This document shows positions 42,828 to 52,289 of a stretch of 64,000 bases of DNA, piece after piece. The notes under the pieces are model-generated. The model made no database searches, had not been told where the DNA came from, and was given only the letters and a program-made list of their open reading frames with translations. Within the stretch, counting starts at the first letter, position 1, and every line of letters starts with the position of its first letter. This stretch comes from Bradyrhizobium sp. ARR65 (GTDB taxonomy: Bacteria; Pseudomonadota; Alphaproteobacteria; Rhizobiales; Xanthobacteraceae): assembly GCF_000472385.1 (NCBI RefSeq), contig NZ_AWZU01000024.1, positions 60,575-124,574 of the forward strand, in the 5' to 3' direction. Made by a program: the position numbers and the translations under genes.

Positions 42828-44017
42828 GCGCCCTCTCCCTTCACCGCGCGCCATTGCACAATCGGCCGTGACGCTTCCCAGGCACGCAAACGACCGAGCG
42901 GCGCGGCATGCGAAATCTCGATCCGCATCAGGTCACCGCCATGCCTGCCGTGTAATTCTGCGAGCAGCGCCCCGGTGTCCAGCGTCACAGAATGCGCCAC
43001 GATGCGGGCGCCGTTTGGCATCAGCGGCCAGATGGCATCGAACATCGCCGCATCCAGCCCGCCACCGAGAAAAACCGCGTCCGGCTTTTGCAGGTCTGTC
43101 AGGACATCGGGCGCACGACCCGTAATGATCTTGATCCGGTGCGCGAGGCCGAAGCCATCGACGTTGCTGCGGATGTTCGCGGCGCGATCCTCGCGCTGCT
43201 CGACGGCAATCGCGGTTCCGCCGGCCAAGGCCCATTCGACAGAGATCGAGCCGGAGCCGGCGCCGATGTCCCACAGCAATTCACCAGTCCGCGGCACCAG
43301 CGCCGAAAGCGCGAGCGCACGTATCGGCCGCTTGGTGATCTGGCCGTCATGGACAAAGAGATCGTCAGGCAGGCCCGAACAGCGCGGCAATCCGGTTACG
43401 CCATCCGCTTCCAGCGCGATCGCGAGCGGGCTCGATATAGACCCACCGACATAATCCTCTGCCCGACATTCGGCGGTGCGCTCGCGCGGCCCGCCAAGCG
43501 CCGAGAGCGACCATAGTCGCGAGGTGCCCCATCCCCGCGCAGTCAGCCACGCCGCGAGATCGCCCCCTGCTTTGGCGTCACGCACCAGGCAGATGATGCG
43601 CGCGCCGCGCGAAAGCGCCGGCACCAGGCGCTCGAACGGCGCCGCGTGCAGTCCAAGGCAGATCGTCTGCTCCAGCGGCCAACCCAGCCGCGCCGCCGCG
43701 AGCGAAAATGTCGAAGGCGCCGGGTGCGCGATCCATTCTTCCCTGGACAGATGCGCAGCCAAGCTTCCGCCCGCGCCGTGCCAGAACGGATCACCGGAGG
43801 CGAGCACCACGGTCGGGCGCCCACGGCGCGCGAGCACGGGCGCGACGTCGAACGGGATGGGCCATGGTTTTCCACGCACGCCGATATCGGCGAGCCCTAG
43901 ATGCCGCTCACCGCCGAACACGATCTCTGCCGTCGCAAGCGCCTTTCGGCTTGCTTCCGACAGCCCGGCAAGGCCATCTTCGCCGATACCGATGATGGTC
44001 AACCAGGGGTCAGGCAT
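42824..44017 (-). CDS. cobL: Precorrin-6Y C(5,15)-methyltransferase (decarboxylating)
   Basis: The bifunctional enzyme methylates C-5 and C-15 and decarboxylates the C-12 acetate to give precorrin-8. ATG 44017 gives 397 residues. The N-terminal tetrapyrrole methylase half (about 1-205) begins LTIIGIGEDGLAGLSEAS, and the C-terminal class I SAM methyltransferase half (about 215-397) has LLWDIGAGSGSISVEWAL. The start codon overlaps the divergent cobK start on the other strand (shared CATG); an alternative ATG at 44032 is possible. Confidence 0.95.
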   Translation of the reverse strand: MPDPWLTIIGIGEDGLAGLSEASRKALATAEIVFGGERHLGLADIGVRGKPWPIPFDVAPVLARRGRPTVVLASGDPFWHGAGGSLAAHLSREEWIAHPAPSTFSLAAARLGWPLEQTICLGLHAAPFERLVPALSRGARIICLVRDAKAGGDLAAWLTARGWGTSRLWSLSALGGPRERTAECRAEDYVGGSISSPLAIALEADGVTGLPRCSGLPDDLFVHDGQITKRPIRALALSALVPRTGELLWDIGAGSGSISVEWALAGGTAIAVEQREDRAANIRSNVDGFGLAHRIKIITGRAPDVLTDLQKPDAVFLGGGLDAAMFDAIWPLMPNGARIVAHSVTLDTGALLAELHGRHGGDLMRIEISHAAPLGRLRAWEASRPIVQWRAVKGEGA

Positions 44018-44765
44018 GACGCGCGCGCTCATTCTGGGCGGAACAGGCGACGCCAACCGGCTCGCGGAGCTTTTCGCGCGCGCGCGGATCGATGCCATTT
44101 ACTCCTACGCCGGCCGCACCAGGATCCCGCTGCCGCACGCGCTGCCGACACGGATCGGCGGCTTTGGCGGGCCGGAGGGGCTTGCGGACTTCATCGGCGC
44201 CGAGCGGATCACGCATGTGGTCGATGCGACCCATCCCTTTGCCGCCGAGATGAGTCGCAATGCGGTCGCTGCCTGTGCCGCGACGAGGACGCCGCTGATC
44301 GCGCTGGAGCGCGCGCCTTGGACGCCGGTCCCCGGCGACAACTGGATCGAGGCGGCCGACGAGCCTGCCGCCGCGGCCGCGCTGCCCGAGGCGCCCGCCC
44401 GAGTGTTCCTCGCCATCGGCCGCCAGCATCTCGCCGCCTTCGCCGCAAGGCTGCAGCATGCCTACACACTGCGTTTTGTCGATGCGCCGGACGGGCCGCT
44501 GCCGCTGCCCAATGCGGAGGTGATCGTCTCCCGCGGCCCGTTCACCCGCGAAGATGATCGCGAGCTGATGCGTGCGCGTGGCATCCAGTGGGTTGTGTCG
44601 CGCAACGCGGGCGGCGATGGCGCACGTGCCAAGATCGACGCCGCGCGCGAGTTTGGCCTGCCGGTGATCATGATCGCGCGACCGGCGCTGCCAGAGCGGC
44701 CGCGGCTCGAACGCGCCGAAGATGTGCTTTCCTGGCTTGGTCATGACGCGCGCCTCGGGGCATAG
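44016..44765 (+). CDS. cobK: Precorrin-6A reductase
   Basis: CobK uses NADPH to reduce precorrin-6A to precorrin-6B. The 249-residue protein starts ALILGGTGDANRLAEL and has VDATHPFAAEMSRNAVAA and IVSRGPFTREDDRELM, all family-typical. It is the only plus-strand gene inside the minus-strand operon. Its ATG overlaps the cobL ATG and its 3' end overlaps cobJ by 25 bases. AGGGG lies about seven bases upstream as a ribosome site. Its promoter must lie inside cobL, and readthrough of the main operon produces antisense to it. Confidence 0.95.
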   Translation: MTRALILGGTGDANRLAELFARARIDAIYSYAGRTRIPLPHALPTRIGGFGGPEGLADFIGAERITHVVDATHPFAAEMSRNAVAACAATRTPLIALERAPWTPVPGDNWIEAADEPAAAAALPEAPARVFLAIGRQHLAAFAARLQHAYTLRFVDAPDGPLPLPNAEVIVSRGPFTREDDRELMRARGIQWVVSRNAGGDGARAKIDAAREFGLPVIMIARPALPERPRLERAEDVLSWLGHDARLGA

Positions 44766-45472
44766 ACCCAGCGGCCGACGCGGCGCGTCGCCGAATTGCC
44801 GATAATGACCAGCGTCGCCATGTCGGCCATCTCAGCCCTGGCATCGCGCAGCAGCACGGTCTCGATACGTTCCTTGGGCGTCGTCACCGCATGGGCAAAG
44901 ATGACGATGCGCTCGCCGCAGCCGGCCTCGCGCAACACCTCGAGTGCGCGACCAAGGCCGTCCGGCCGGCTCACCGAGCGCGGATTATAAAGCGCAATGG
45001 AAAAGTCGGCTTCGGCTGCCAGCCGCAAGCGTTTTTCGATCACTTCCCGCGGCTTGAGATTATCGGACAAATTGATCGCGCAAAAATCGTGGCCCAGCGG
45101 CGCACCCGCGCGCGCGGCCGCAGCTAACATCGCCGTCACGCCGGGCAAGACGCGGATGGTCACGTCCTTCACCGGCGAAGCCTCCAGTGCCTCGAACACG
45201 GCGGCCGCCATCGCGAAAACGCCGGGATCGCCGGAGGAGACGATCACCACATTCCGCCCCTCAGCAGCGAGTTTGAGCGCTTCGCCGGCGCGCTGGAGTT
45301 CCATGCGATTATCGGATGGATGGAGCCTTAAGCCCTCGCGCGCCGGCACGCGCGCGACATAGGGCGCGTAGCCCAGCACGTCCGTCGCCTCGGCAAGCGC
45401 GGCCGAGACTTCCGGCGTGACCAGCGCCGCATCACCCGGGCCGAGACCAGCGATGGCGAGCGAGCCCGTCAT
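44741..45472 (-). CDS. cobJ: Precorrin-3B C(17)-methyltransferase
   Basis: CobJ methylates C-17 and contracts the ring of precorrin-3B to form precorrin-4. ATG 45472 overlaps the cobI stop by four bases. The 243 residues include AIAGLGPGDAALVTPEV, VVIVSSGDPGVFAMAAAVFE and LPGVTAMLAAAARAGAPLGHDF, the methylase fold with its conserved loops. Its 3' end overlaps the convergent cobK gene. Confidence 0.96.
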   Translation of the reverse strand: MTGSLAIAGLGPGDAALVTPEVSAALAEATDVLGYAPYVARVPAREGLRLHPSDNRMELQRAGEALKLAAEGRNVVIVSSGDPGVFAMAAAVFEALEASPVKDVTIRVLPGVTAMLAAAARAGAPLGHDFCAINLSDNLKPREVIEKRLRLAAEADFSIALYNPRSVSRPDGLGRALEVLREAGCGERIVIFAHAVTTPKERIETVLLRDARAEMADMATLVIIGNSATRRVGRWVYAPRRAS

Positions 45473-46200
45473 TCGCAAAGCTCCCGGCGCCGCCCGCGCC
45501 CATGCACCAGCACAATCGCAAAATAGGGACAATCATCCGGCGCTATGTCCTTGAGCCGCGCGACACGTTCGCCCGGCATCGTGCCACGCTCGATCAGCCA
45601 GGCTTCCTGCAGCCGGCCGGCAGCGGCGAGCGCGCGGCAAATCTTTGCAAGATTGCGCCCGGTCTTCATGATCACCAGCGCATCCTCATTGTTGACGCGC
45701 CGGGAAAGCTCTTCCTCCGGCAGCGTGCCCATCAAGATCGTCATGACGTCGTCGCCGAGCGCAATCGGCCGGCCCACCACGTTCCAGCAGCCGGCCATAC
45801 CAGGAATGCCGGCGATGACATCAATGTCGGCACGACCCTGCAGCCGTGAATGGAGATGCATGAAGGAACCGTAGAAAAAAGGATCGCCTTCGCAGAGCAC
45901 GACAACATTGTCTTCACGCGCGAGCCGTTCGAGCCGGTCGGCCCACGCGTCGTAGAAACTTGCGAGCAGGCGGGCATATTCATCGCCGTCGAACGCGAGC
46001 TCGGTGGTGACAGGATACTCCATCGGATATTCGCAGACGCCTCGCGCCAGCATGCCTTCGACGATCTGCCGCGCCTGGCCCGGCCGTCCCTTCTTGCGGA
46101 AATAGGCGACTTGCGTGGCGGCGCGGATTGCGCGATCAGCGCGCACGCTTATCAGATCGGGATCGCCCGGGCCCAGGCCGCAGCAGATGATCCGCCCCAT
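45469..46200 (-). CDS. cobI: Precorrin-2 C(20)-methyltransferase
   Basis: CobI methylates precorrin-2 at C-20 to precorrin-3A with SAM. ATG 46200 lies two bases after the cobH stop. The 243 residues show IICCGLGPGDPDLISVRADR, VVVLCEGDPFFYGSFMHLH and AGIPGMAGCWNVVGRPI. A much longer in-frame extension upstream is antisense-like noise within cobH. Confidence 0.96.
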   Translation of the reverse strand: MGRIICCGLGPGDPDLISVRADRAIRAATQVAYFRKKGRPGQARQIVEGMLARGVCEYPMEYPVTTELAFDGDEYARLLASFYDAWADRLERLAREDNVVVLCEGDPFFYGSFMHLHSRLQGRADIDVIAGIPGMAGCWNVVGRPIALGDDVMTILMGTLPEEELSRRVNNEDALVIMKTGRNLAKICRALAAAGRLQEAWLIERGTMPGERVARLKDIAPDDCPYFAIVLVHGRGRRRELCE

Positions 46201-46202
46201 GA

Positions 46203-46832
46203 CTACTCGCTCCTGCTTGCAAGCGCATTCACGGCGGCCACAGTGATCGCCGAACCGCCGAGCCGCCCCTCGACCGTGAGGGCCGGCACCGGCAGCGCCC
46301 CCATCAACGCGGCCTTCGATTCCGCGGCACCGACGAAGCCGACGGGACAGCCGATGATCGCCGCCGGCCGCGGACACGCCTTGTCCTCGAGCATGTTCAG
46401 CAGATGGAACAGCGCCGTTGGTGCATTACCGATCGCCACCACTGCACCCGCGATATGAGGCCGCCACAGTTCGAGCGCCGCGGCCGAACGGGTGTTGCGC
46501 ATGGACTGCGCGAGACCAGGCACAGCGGCATCGTCCAACGTGCAGATCACCGCATTGCTCTTTGGCAGGCGCGCCCGCGTGATACCTTCGGACACCATAC
46601 GCGCGTCGCAAAGAATGGGCGCGCCGCTCGCAAGTGCTTCGCGCGTAGCGACGGCCATGCCCGGCGAAAAGCGGATGTGGCGCTCCAGCCCGACCATCCC
46701 CGCAGCATGGATCATGCGCACCACGACAGGCTCCTCGTCGGGCGAAAAGCGCGCGAGATCGGCCTCGGCGCGGATGGTCGCGAAAGACTTCTTGTAGATG
46801 GCCGCGCCATCGGTTTCGTAAGTATACGGCAT
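46203..46832 (-). CDS. cobH: Precorrin-8X methylmutase
   Basis: CobH moves the methyl group from C-11 to C-12, turning precorrin-8X into hydrogenobyrinate. The 209-residue protein has the catalytic histidine in VVVRMIHAAGMVGLER (about 44) and conserved IIGCPVGFVGAAESK. Its ATG shares one base with the cobG stop. It is cytosolic. Confidence 0.96.
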   Translation of the reverse strand: MPYTYETDGAAIYKKSFATIRAEADLARFSPDEEPVVVRMIHAAGMVGLERHIRFSPGMAVATREALASGAPILCDARMVSEGITRARLPKSNAVICTLDDAAVPGLAQSMRNTRSAAALELWRPHIAGAVVAIGNAPTALFHLLNMLEDKACPRPAAIIGCPVGFVGAAESKAALMGALPVPALTVEGRLGGSAITVAAVNALASRSE

Positions 46833-47995
46833 CAGCGATCCTCCAGAACCGCAGACGGATCGGCCAGCATCTCGGCGCGCGTCAGGCCGCGCAGGGCCGG
46901 TGCATCCCGGCTCGAACCATTGCGGATCAGGTCGAAGCCGTCGGCGGCGGCGACCAGCGTGGCGGCCGCTGCGCCCGGATGCGCGCAACCTTTGGCGCAG
47001 CCGGACACGTGGAGATGCGCGCCCGCCGCCATATGGGGCGCCAGCGCGGCCGCAAGCGCGCGCGTCTCGGCATAAGCAGCTCCGCAAGCGGGTGCGCCGC
47101 TACAGGCGGAAACGCGTAGCAGCGGATCGTCGGCGTGACTGACGATGCCCTCATGCTCGGGCATTTCGCGCAGGCCTTCGACAAAGACCATGCGCCATGG
47201 CGTCATCCGTAAGCCACTCGCGCCCTCGGCGAGAACTCTAAAGGTCGCGCTCTGTATCTGCCCGAAGGCAATACCGACCAGCGCGCCGCCGGCACGCACG
47301 CCTGGATGCGGCGGCGGCGCGGCACGCGCCGGCACCGCGCAATCGGTAAATGCATGCGGTGGCCTCGCGCCGCTGCCGATATGGGCTGCCATGCGCCCTC
47401 GCCTACCGCTCGCCCCGCCCGAGGCCAAGAACCATTTTGCCAGCGCCAGCGCGGCCGGAACGGCCTCGCGCCTTGTGACAGGGCGGCCATTCGACGAACC
47501 GTCCGGGCGAACCATCAACCCGCCACTCGCGCTGCGCTCGATGCGGATGTCGGCGGAGTTCTGCGCCAGCAGGCGCTCGTTGCCGCAATCGACGGCAAAG
47601 CCGAATTTGGCGGGCAGACCGAGCGGCCGCTCGCCAAGCGCTCGCTCCAGCGCCGTCGCCAGCATGTGCGTGTCGTCGCCTTCGCTCCAGAGCGGCGCAA
47701 CCAGGATGTTACGCTGGCTTTCCGTCTCCGCATCCGCATCGAGCAGCGCGAGCTGCGCCAGTGCCGCGAGCAGCGGTTCGTGAGCTTGCGCGCGCAGCCC
47801 GCGAATCTGCAGGTTGGCGCGGCCGGTCAGATCGATCAGCCCGTTGCCATGGCGCTCGGCGAGGTCGGCGATGGCCAGCGCCTGCGCCGGCGACAGGCGG
47901 CCGCCGCGCGGCCGGATACGCGCCACCAGCCCGTCCCCTGACGGCATCGGGCGGTGCGCGCTCGGACACCAGCCTTTGATCGCAACAGAGCTCAT
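46832..47995 (-). CDS. cobG: Precorrin-3B synthase
   Basis: CobG oxidises precorrin-3A with O2 to the hydroxylactone precorrin-3B, the step that makes this the oxygen-dependent pathway. The 387-residue protein belongs to the nitrite/sulfite reductase-like family. Its 4Fe-4S cysteines are C298 and C304 (CSGAPAC) and C333 and C337 (CAKGC). ATG 47995 overlaps the cobN stop (ATGA). The alternative oxidase CobZ is not needed here. Confidence 0.95.
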   Translation of the reverse strand: MSSVAIKGWCPSAHRPMPSGDGLVARIRPRGGRLSPAQALAIADLAERHGNGLIDLTGRANLQIRGLRAQAHEPLLAALAQLALLDADAETESQRNILVAPLWSEGDDTHMLATALERALGERPLGLPAKFGFAVDCGNERLLAQNSADIRIERSASGGLMVRPDGSSNGRPVTRREAVPAALALAKWFLASGGASGRRGRMAAHIGSGARPPHAFTDCAVPARAAPPPHPGVRAGGALVGIAFGQIQSATFRVLAEGASGLRMTPWRMVFVEGLREMPEHEGIVSHADDPLLRVSACSGAPACGAAYAETRALAAALAPHMAAGAHLHVSGCAKGCAHPGAAAATLVAAADGFDLIRNGSSRDAPALRGLTRAEMLADPSAVLEDR

Positions 47996-50900
47996 GAGGC
48001 CTTCCTCAAGGCGGCCGCGATGGAGTTGCGGCGCGTGACCCATAGCGAGGCGTCGTGCAGACGGCCAAAACAGTTTTCGATCGCCGCCAGCGCGGCGGGG
48101 TTTTCGCGCGCAAGAAAGTCGCGAACCTCGTCATTGCCGAGCGTCGCATCGTAATAGAGGTCGAAGAGATCCGTAGGGACTGCGTCGGCAAGGCGGGCAA
48201 AGGCGGCCATATGCTCGAGCGTCGCGGCGATTTCGGCCGCGCCGCGGAAGCCGTGGCGCGTCATTCCCGCGATCCACTTGGGATTTGCCGCGCGCGCACG
48301 CACCACGCGTGAAATCTCTTCCGTCAGCGATCGTGCGCGTGGCTCTTGCGGTCTTGTGGCGTCGAGATGGTAGAGCGCTTGCAAGGGGGCACCTAAGCTT
48401 GCCGCAGCGGCGGCCACCCCGCCCTCATGCGCGGCATAGTCGGCGGCAAGCAAGAGATCGGTTTCGGGCAGATCCTGCACGTGCACGAACGCATCAGCGG
48501 CCTCGAGCCGCGCTTCGATCGCGGCACGGTCCGGCTTCATCTCGCCACCCGCCGAGAACGACCATGACGAGGCTGCAAGCCACGCCTCGCCGGCCGCCTG
48601 CCTCGCCTCGCGTGTCAATGCATCGCGCGCGGCAAAACCGCCGACGCCGTAATGGCCCGGCTGCGGGCCGAACACGCGCGGCGCGCGCTGCGCGTAGGGA
48701 TTTTCCGCGCCCTCGAAGTCGCGCCGGGAGAGCGCTTCCGACGCGGCCTCGAACAATTGCGCAAGATTCCCGAAGACGTCACGAAACAGGCCGGAGACCC
48801 GCAGCGTCACATCGACGCGAGGACGGCCGAGCTGGGCAAGGGGAATAATCTCGAATCCGGTGACGCGCCCGCTCGCCCCGTCCCAGCGCGGCGACAGGCC
48901 CGCGAGCTGCAGCGCCATCGCAAATTCCTCGCCGGCGGTACGCATCGTCGCCGAGCCCCAGAGATCGACCAGGAGACCCTTCGGCCAGTCGCCATGATCC
49001 TGCAGATGCCGCCGCAGCAGTTCTTCGGCGAGCTTGATGCCCTGCGCATGCGCCGCGCGGGTCGGCACCGCGCGCGGATCGACAGCGAAGAGATTGCGCC
49101 CAGTGGGCAGCACGTCGCGCCACCCCCGGAACGGCGAGCCCGCGGGTCCCGGCGCGACGCGTTTGCCGGCGAGCGCATCGAGCAGCGCCCGGCGCTCTTG
49201 ATCTCCGCAAGCGCCGCGGCCGAAAATATGCAGACCATCACCGAACTGGCTTTCCTTGAGATCGCAGACGAAGCGATCGATGCGCGGAATGGCTTCCGCC
49301 GCCGAGGCGGAAGCAGCGAGCCCGAGATCCTGCTCAACGCCCGCGGCGCGTGCCTCTTCGCGGACCGCGGCAACGAGACGCTGACGCCGCGCCGGATCGA
49401 GACCGTCGGCAGTGGAATATTCGTCGAGCAATTGCTCGAGCCGCACGAGGTTTTCCGGCAGCCGGCTCGCTGCGAGCGGCGGCGGCAAATGGCCAATAGT
49501 GATGGCGCTCAGGCGGCGCTTGGCCTGCGCCGCCTCGCCGGGGTCGTTGACGATGAAGGGATAGATCACCGGGACGTCGCCGGTCAGCGCTTCCGGCCAG
49601 CAATCATCCGATAGCGCCACGGACTTTCCGGGCAGCCATTCCAGCGTGCCATGCGCGCCCATGTGGATGATGGCGTGAATGCCCTGAGCGCGAAGCCAGA
49701 GATAGAACGCGACATAGGCGTGGCGCGGGACGCGAGTGAGATCATGATATTCGGCGTCGCGGCCAGCGACGTCGCCACGTTCGGGTTGTACGGCGATGAT
49801 GGCGTTGCCGCGCGTTACAGCGACGAACTGAAACTGACTGTCGCAGACTTGCGGATCATCCTCCGGCGCGCCCCAGGCGGCTGCGAGATCGTCCTGCAAT
49901 CGACGCGGCAGCCCTGCCAGCGCGGAACGATACTCCGCGAGGCTCCAGGCCAGCCTCTCCCGCTGCAAGCCCTGCGCCAATGCAGCACCGGTCGCGACAT
50001 CGAAATCGGCATCAGCAAGATCCGACAGCAGAACGTCCGTCGAGGCCAGCGCATCCAGCCCGACCGCGTGCGCGATCTGATGCGAGCGGCCAGGATAGCT
50101 CGAAAGGATAATGGCAAGCCGTTTATCGCGGTTTGGCAGCATTGCAAGGCGCGACCATGCCGCCACGCGATCGACCGCGGCATTGACACGTGTTTTGTCG
50201 GGCTGATGCGAGGCCAGCGCAATCTGCAGATCGCCGTCGCGCACGCCTTGCGACTTGAAGCTGACGACGCCAAGAAAGATCCGGCCGTCGACCTCAGGCA
50301 GCACCACATGCATCGCGAGATCTGCCGCCGACAGTCCGCGCAGCGCGGCCACCCAGTCCTCGCGGCGCGCGGTGGACAGCGCCACCTGGAACACCGGGCA
50401 GGATGCGGCATCGAACGGAGTGGTGCCGTCATCGGCCATCGCCGAGAACGCGGTTGCATTGATGATCGCCGCAGGCGCACGCTCGGCGAAGTGACGCTGC
50501 AGCCAGTCGGCGACGCCCCTGGCCTTCAGCGATGGCGCAAAGGCGCCATAGGCTTCAAAGCCCTTGTCTCGGAGGGCAGTGACAAGGGCGTCCACCGGCG
50601 CGGTATCCGCCGCGGTGACATAGGCGCGATAGAAGGTGACCAGCGCATGCGGCCTCCCCTCCGATTCCGGCAGCGACAACAGCACGCCTTGCGCCGGATC
50701 GTAAAAGCCCATCTCCGGAACTTTCACTTCTCCCGGCACAGGCCCGGCGTAGAGACCGGCGGCCAGCGCAAGCTGGGCAATCGCGGCCTGCGCCGCCACC
50801 GCACCGCCGGTGTCGCATAGTATCTTCAATTGCCGAAGCGTCGAGCGCGGCAAGGTCGAGAGCGCATCCAGCCGCGGATCGTCCCGGCCATCCGCCGGCA

Positions 50901-51240
50901 ACACCGCGAGCGCGATGCCCTTCTTGCTTGCAAGCTCATGCAGCGCGGCGAGCCCATAGCTCCAATAGGATTCCCCGCCGATCAGCCGCACCAACACGCC
51001 GCGCGCGTGGCTGAGCGTTCGTTCGATGTAAGTATCGACCGAAAGCGGATGGCGCAGGCCGGCAAGATTGGCGAGCCGCAGCGAGGGCAGGCTTTTCCGC
51101 CCGCGCCGCCACCCCGCAGCAAAGGCCGCAAGGTCGCTGTCGGAGAACGAGAGCATGACGAGGTCGCCCCTGTCCTGCGCGAGATCGACAGGAACGGCGG
51201 TCTCCTCAAGCCCATGGCTCTCGCGAAAGACGACGTGCAT
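47992..51240 (-). CDS. cobN: Cobaltochelatase large subunit CobN
   Basis: CobN is the substrate-binding subunit of the ATP-dependent CobNST chelatase that inserts Co2+ into hydrogenobyrinate a,c-diamide. The 1082-residue protein has the family core MGAHGTLEWLPGKSVALS and IYPFIVNDPGEAAQAKRR around residue 530, then ARARAANPKWIAGMTRHGFRGAAEIA near the end. It is shorter than the roughly 1275-residue Pseudomonas CobN. The CobS and CobT ATPase subunits are not in the window. Its start overlaps the cobW stop (TGATG). Confidence 0.95.
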   Translation of the reverse strand: MHVVFRESHGLEETAVPVDLAQDRGDLVMLSFSDSDLAAFAAGWRRGRKSLPSLRLANLAGLRHPLSVDTYIERTLSHARGVLVRLIGGESYWSYGLAALHELASKKGIALAVLPADGRDDPRLDALSTLPRSTLRQLKILCDTGGAVAAQAAIAQLALAAGLYAGPVPGEVKVPEMGFYDPAQGVLLSLPESEGRPHALVTFYRAYVTAADTAPVDALVTALRDKGFEAYGAFAPSLKARGVADWLQRHFAERAPAAIINATAFSAMADDGTTPFDAASCPVFQVALSTARREDWVAALRGLSAADLAMHVVLPEVDGRIFLGVVSFKSQGVRDGDLQIALASHQPDKTRVNAAVDRVAAWSRLAMLPNRDKRLAIILSSYPGRSHQIAHAVGLDALASTDVLLSDLADADFDVATGAALAQGLQRERLAWSLAEYRSALAGLPRRLQDDLAAAWGAPEDDPQVCDSQFQFVAVTRGNAIIAVQPERGDVAGRDAEYHDLTRVPRHAYVAFYLWLRAQGIHAIIHMGAHGTLEWLPGKSVALSDDCWPEALTGDVPVIYPFIVNDPGEAAQAKRRLSAITIGHLPPPLAASRLPENLVRLEQLLDEYSTADGLDPARRQRLVAAVREEARAAGVEQDLGLAASASAAEAIPRIDRFVCDLKESQFGDGLHIFGRGACGDQERRALLDALAGKRVAPGPAGSPFRGWRDVLPTGRNLFAVDPRAVPTRAAHAQGIKLAEELLRRHLQDHGDWPKGLLVDLWGSATMRTAGEEFAMALQLAGLSPRWDGASGRVTGFEIIPLAQLGRPRVDVTLRVSGLFRDVFGNLAQLFEAASEALSRRDFEGAENPYAQRAPRVFGPQPGHYGVGGFAARDALTREARQAAGEAWLAASSWSFSAGGEMKPDRAAIEARLEAADAFVHVQDLPETDLLLAADYAAHEGGVAAAAASLGAPLQALYHLDATRPQEPRARSLTEEISRVVRARAANPKWIAGMTRHGFRGAAEIAATLEHMAAFARLADAVPTDLFDLYYDATLGNDEVRDFLARENPAALAAIENCFGRLHDASLWVTRRNSIAAALRKAS

Positions 51241-52289
51241 CAGACGGCAAATCCCGAAAGACCGAGCCCCGCCTTGATCGCGGCTTCATCTATGTCGCCC
51301 TGCTCGCCAATCAGGACCAGCTTTGACCGCCGCGGCGCTGCACCCCAGGGACGATCGAACTGATGGCGTACGCGCTCGCCGACCGCCTGCAGGAGCAGGC
51401 GCATCGGCTTGCCGGCGATGGCGAGATAGCCCTTGGCGCGCAGCACGTTCTGTTCACGCGCGAGATGCCCGACCGCGCGCACCAGCGCGTCGATGTCGGT
51501 GATCTCGGGCAGTTCGACCACAACTGAGGCGAAATCATCGTGCTCGTGCTCCTCCTCGCCGTCATGATGCGACGGGCGCGCGGCGAGATCGTCTTCCGCG
51601 GCCGCATTCAAGCCCAGAATGACCTGCGGATCGATCGCGCCGTCGGTGACGGGCAGCATCGGCAGCGGCCGCGGCGCTTCCGCCGCAATGACCTGCTTGG
51701 CCGCGGCAACACCGGCTTCGCCCGCGAGGTCGGCTTTGGTGAGCAGCACGATGTCGGCGCAGGCGATCTGGTCCTCGAAGACTTCCGATAGCGGCGTCTC
51801 GTGATCAAGGTTCTCATCTGCGGCCCGCTGCGCATCGACTGCGGCCGGATCCGGCGCGAAACGCCCAGCCGCGACCGCTTCCGCATCGGCCAGTGCGATC
51901 ACGCCGTCGACCGTGATGCGCGACTTGATCTCGGGCCAGTCGAACGCCTTCAGAAGCGGCTTGGGCAGTGCGAGCCCTGAGGTTTCGATCAGGATGTGAT
52001 CCGGTTGCACGTCCCGCGCCAGCAGGCTCTGCATGGTTGGAATGAACTCATCCGCCACCGTGCAGCAGATGCAGCCATTGGCGAGTTCGACGATGTTCTC
52101 CTCAGGGCAATTCGCGTCCGCGCAGGATTTCAGGATTTCGCCGTCGACGCCTTCGCTGCCGAACTCGTTGACCAGCACGGCAAGCTTCCTGCCGTTCGGA
52201 TTGGCCATGAGATGCCGGATCAGCGTGGTCTTGCCCGAGCCGAGAAAGCCCGTGATCACGGTGACGGGGATTTTGGCGAGCGACGTCAT
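51240..52289 (-). CDS. cobW: CobW-family GTPase / metallochaperone
   Basis: The 349-residue G3E GTPase has P-loop GFLGSGKTT (14-22), the metal-binding GCICC motif (72-76), the NKxD-equivalent TKAD, and a His/Glu-rich stretch (SHHDGEEEHEHDD, about 253-266). A C-terminal CobW domain follows. It is thought to deliver cobalt to the CobN chelatase, which fits its position directly upstream of cobN with overlapping stop and start. Its own start overlaps the DUF1636 gene stop. Confidence 0.94.
   Translation of the reverse strand: MTSLAKIPVTVITGFLGSGKTTLIRHLMANPNGRKLAVLVNEFGSEGVDGEILKSCADANCPEENIVELANGCICCTVADEFIPTMQSLLARDVQPDHILIETSGLALPKPLLKAFDWPEIKSRITVDGVIALADAEAVAAGRFAPDPAAVDAQRAADENLDHETPLSEVFEDQIACADIVLLTKADLAGEAGVAAAKQVIAAEAPRPLPMLPVTDGAIDPQVILGLNAAAEDDLAARPSHHDGEEEHEHDDFASVVVELPEITDIDALVRAVGHLAREQNVLRAKGYLAIAGKPMRLLLQAVGERVRHQFDRPWGAAPRRSKLVLIGEQGDIDEAAIKAGLGLSGFAV

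Noticed and set aside
49651..50820. 389-codon plus-strand frame inside cobN
   Set aside because: It is antisense to conserved cobN coding sequence and matches no family.
37378..51240. CobS/CobT cobaltochelatase subunits
   Set aside because: The genes called cobT and cobS here are the DMB phosphoribosyltransferase and cobalamin synthase; no AAA+ or VWA-domain chelatase subunit is present.
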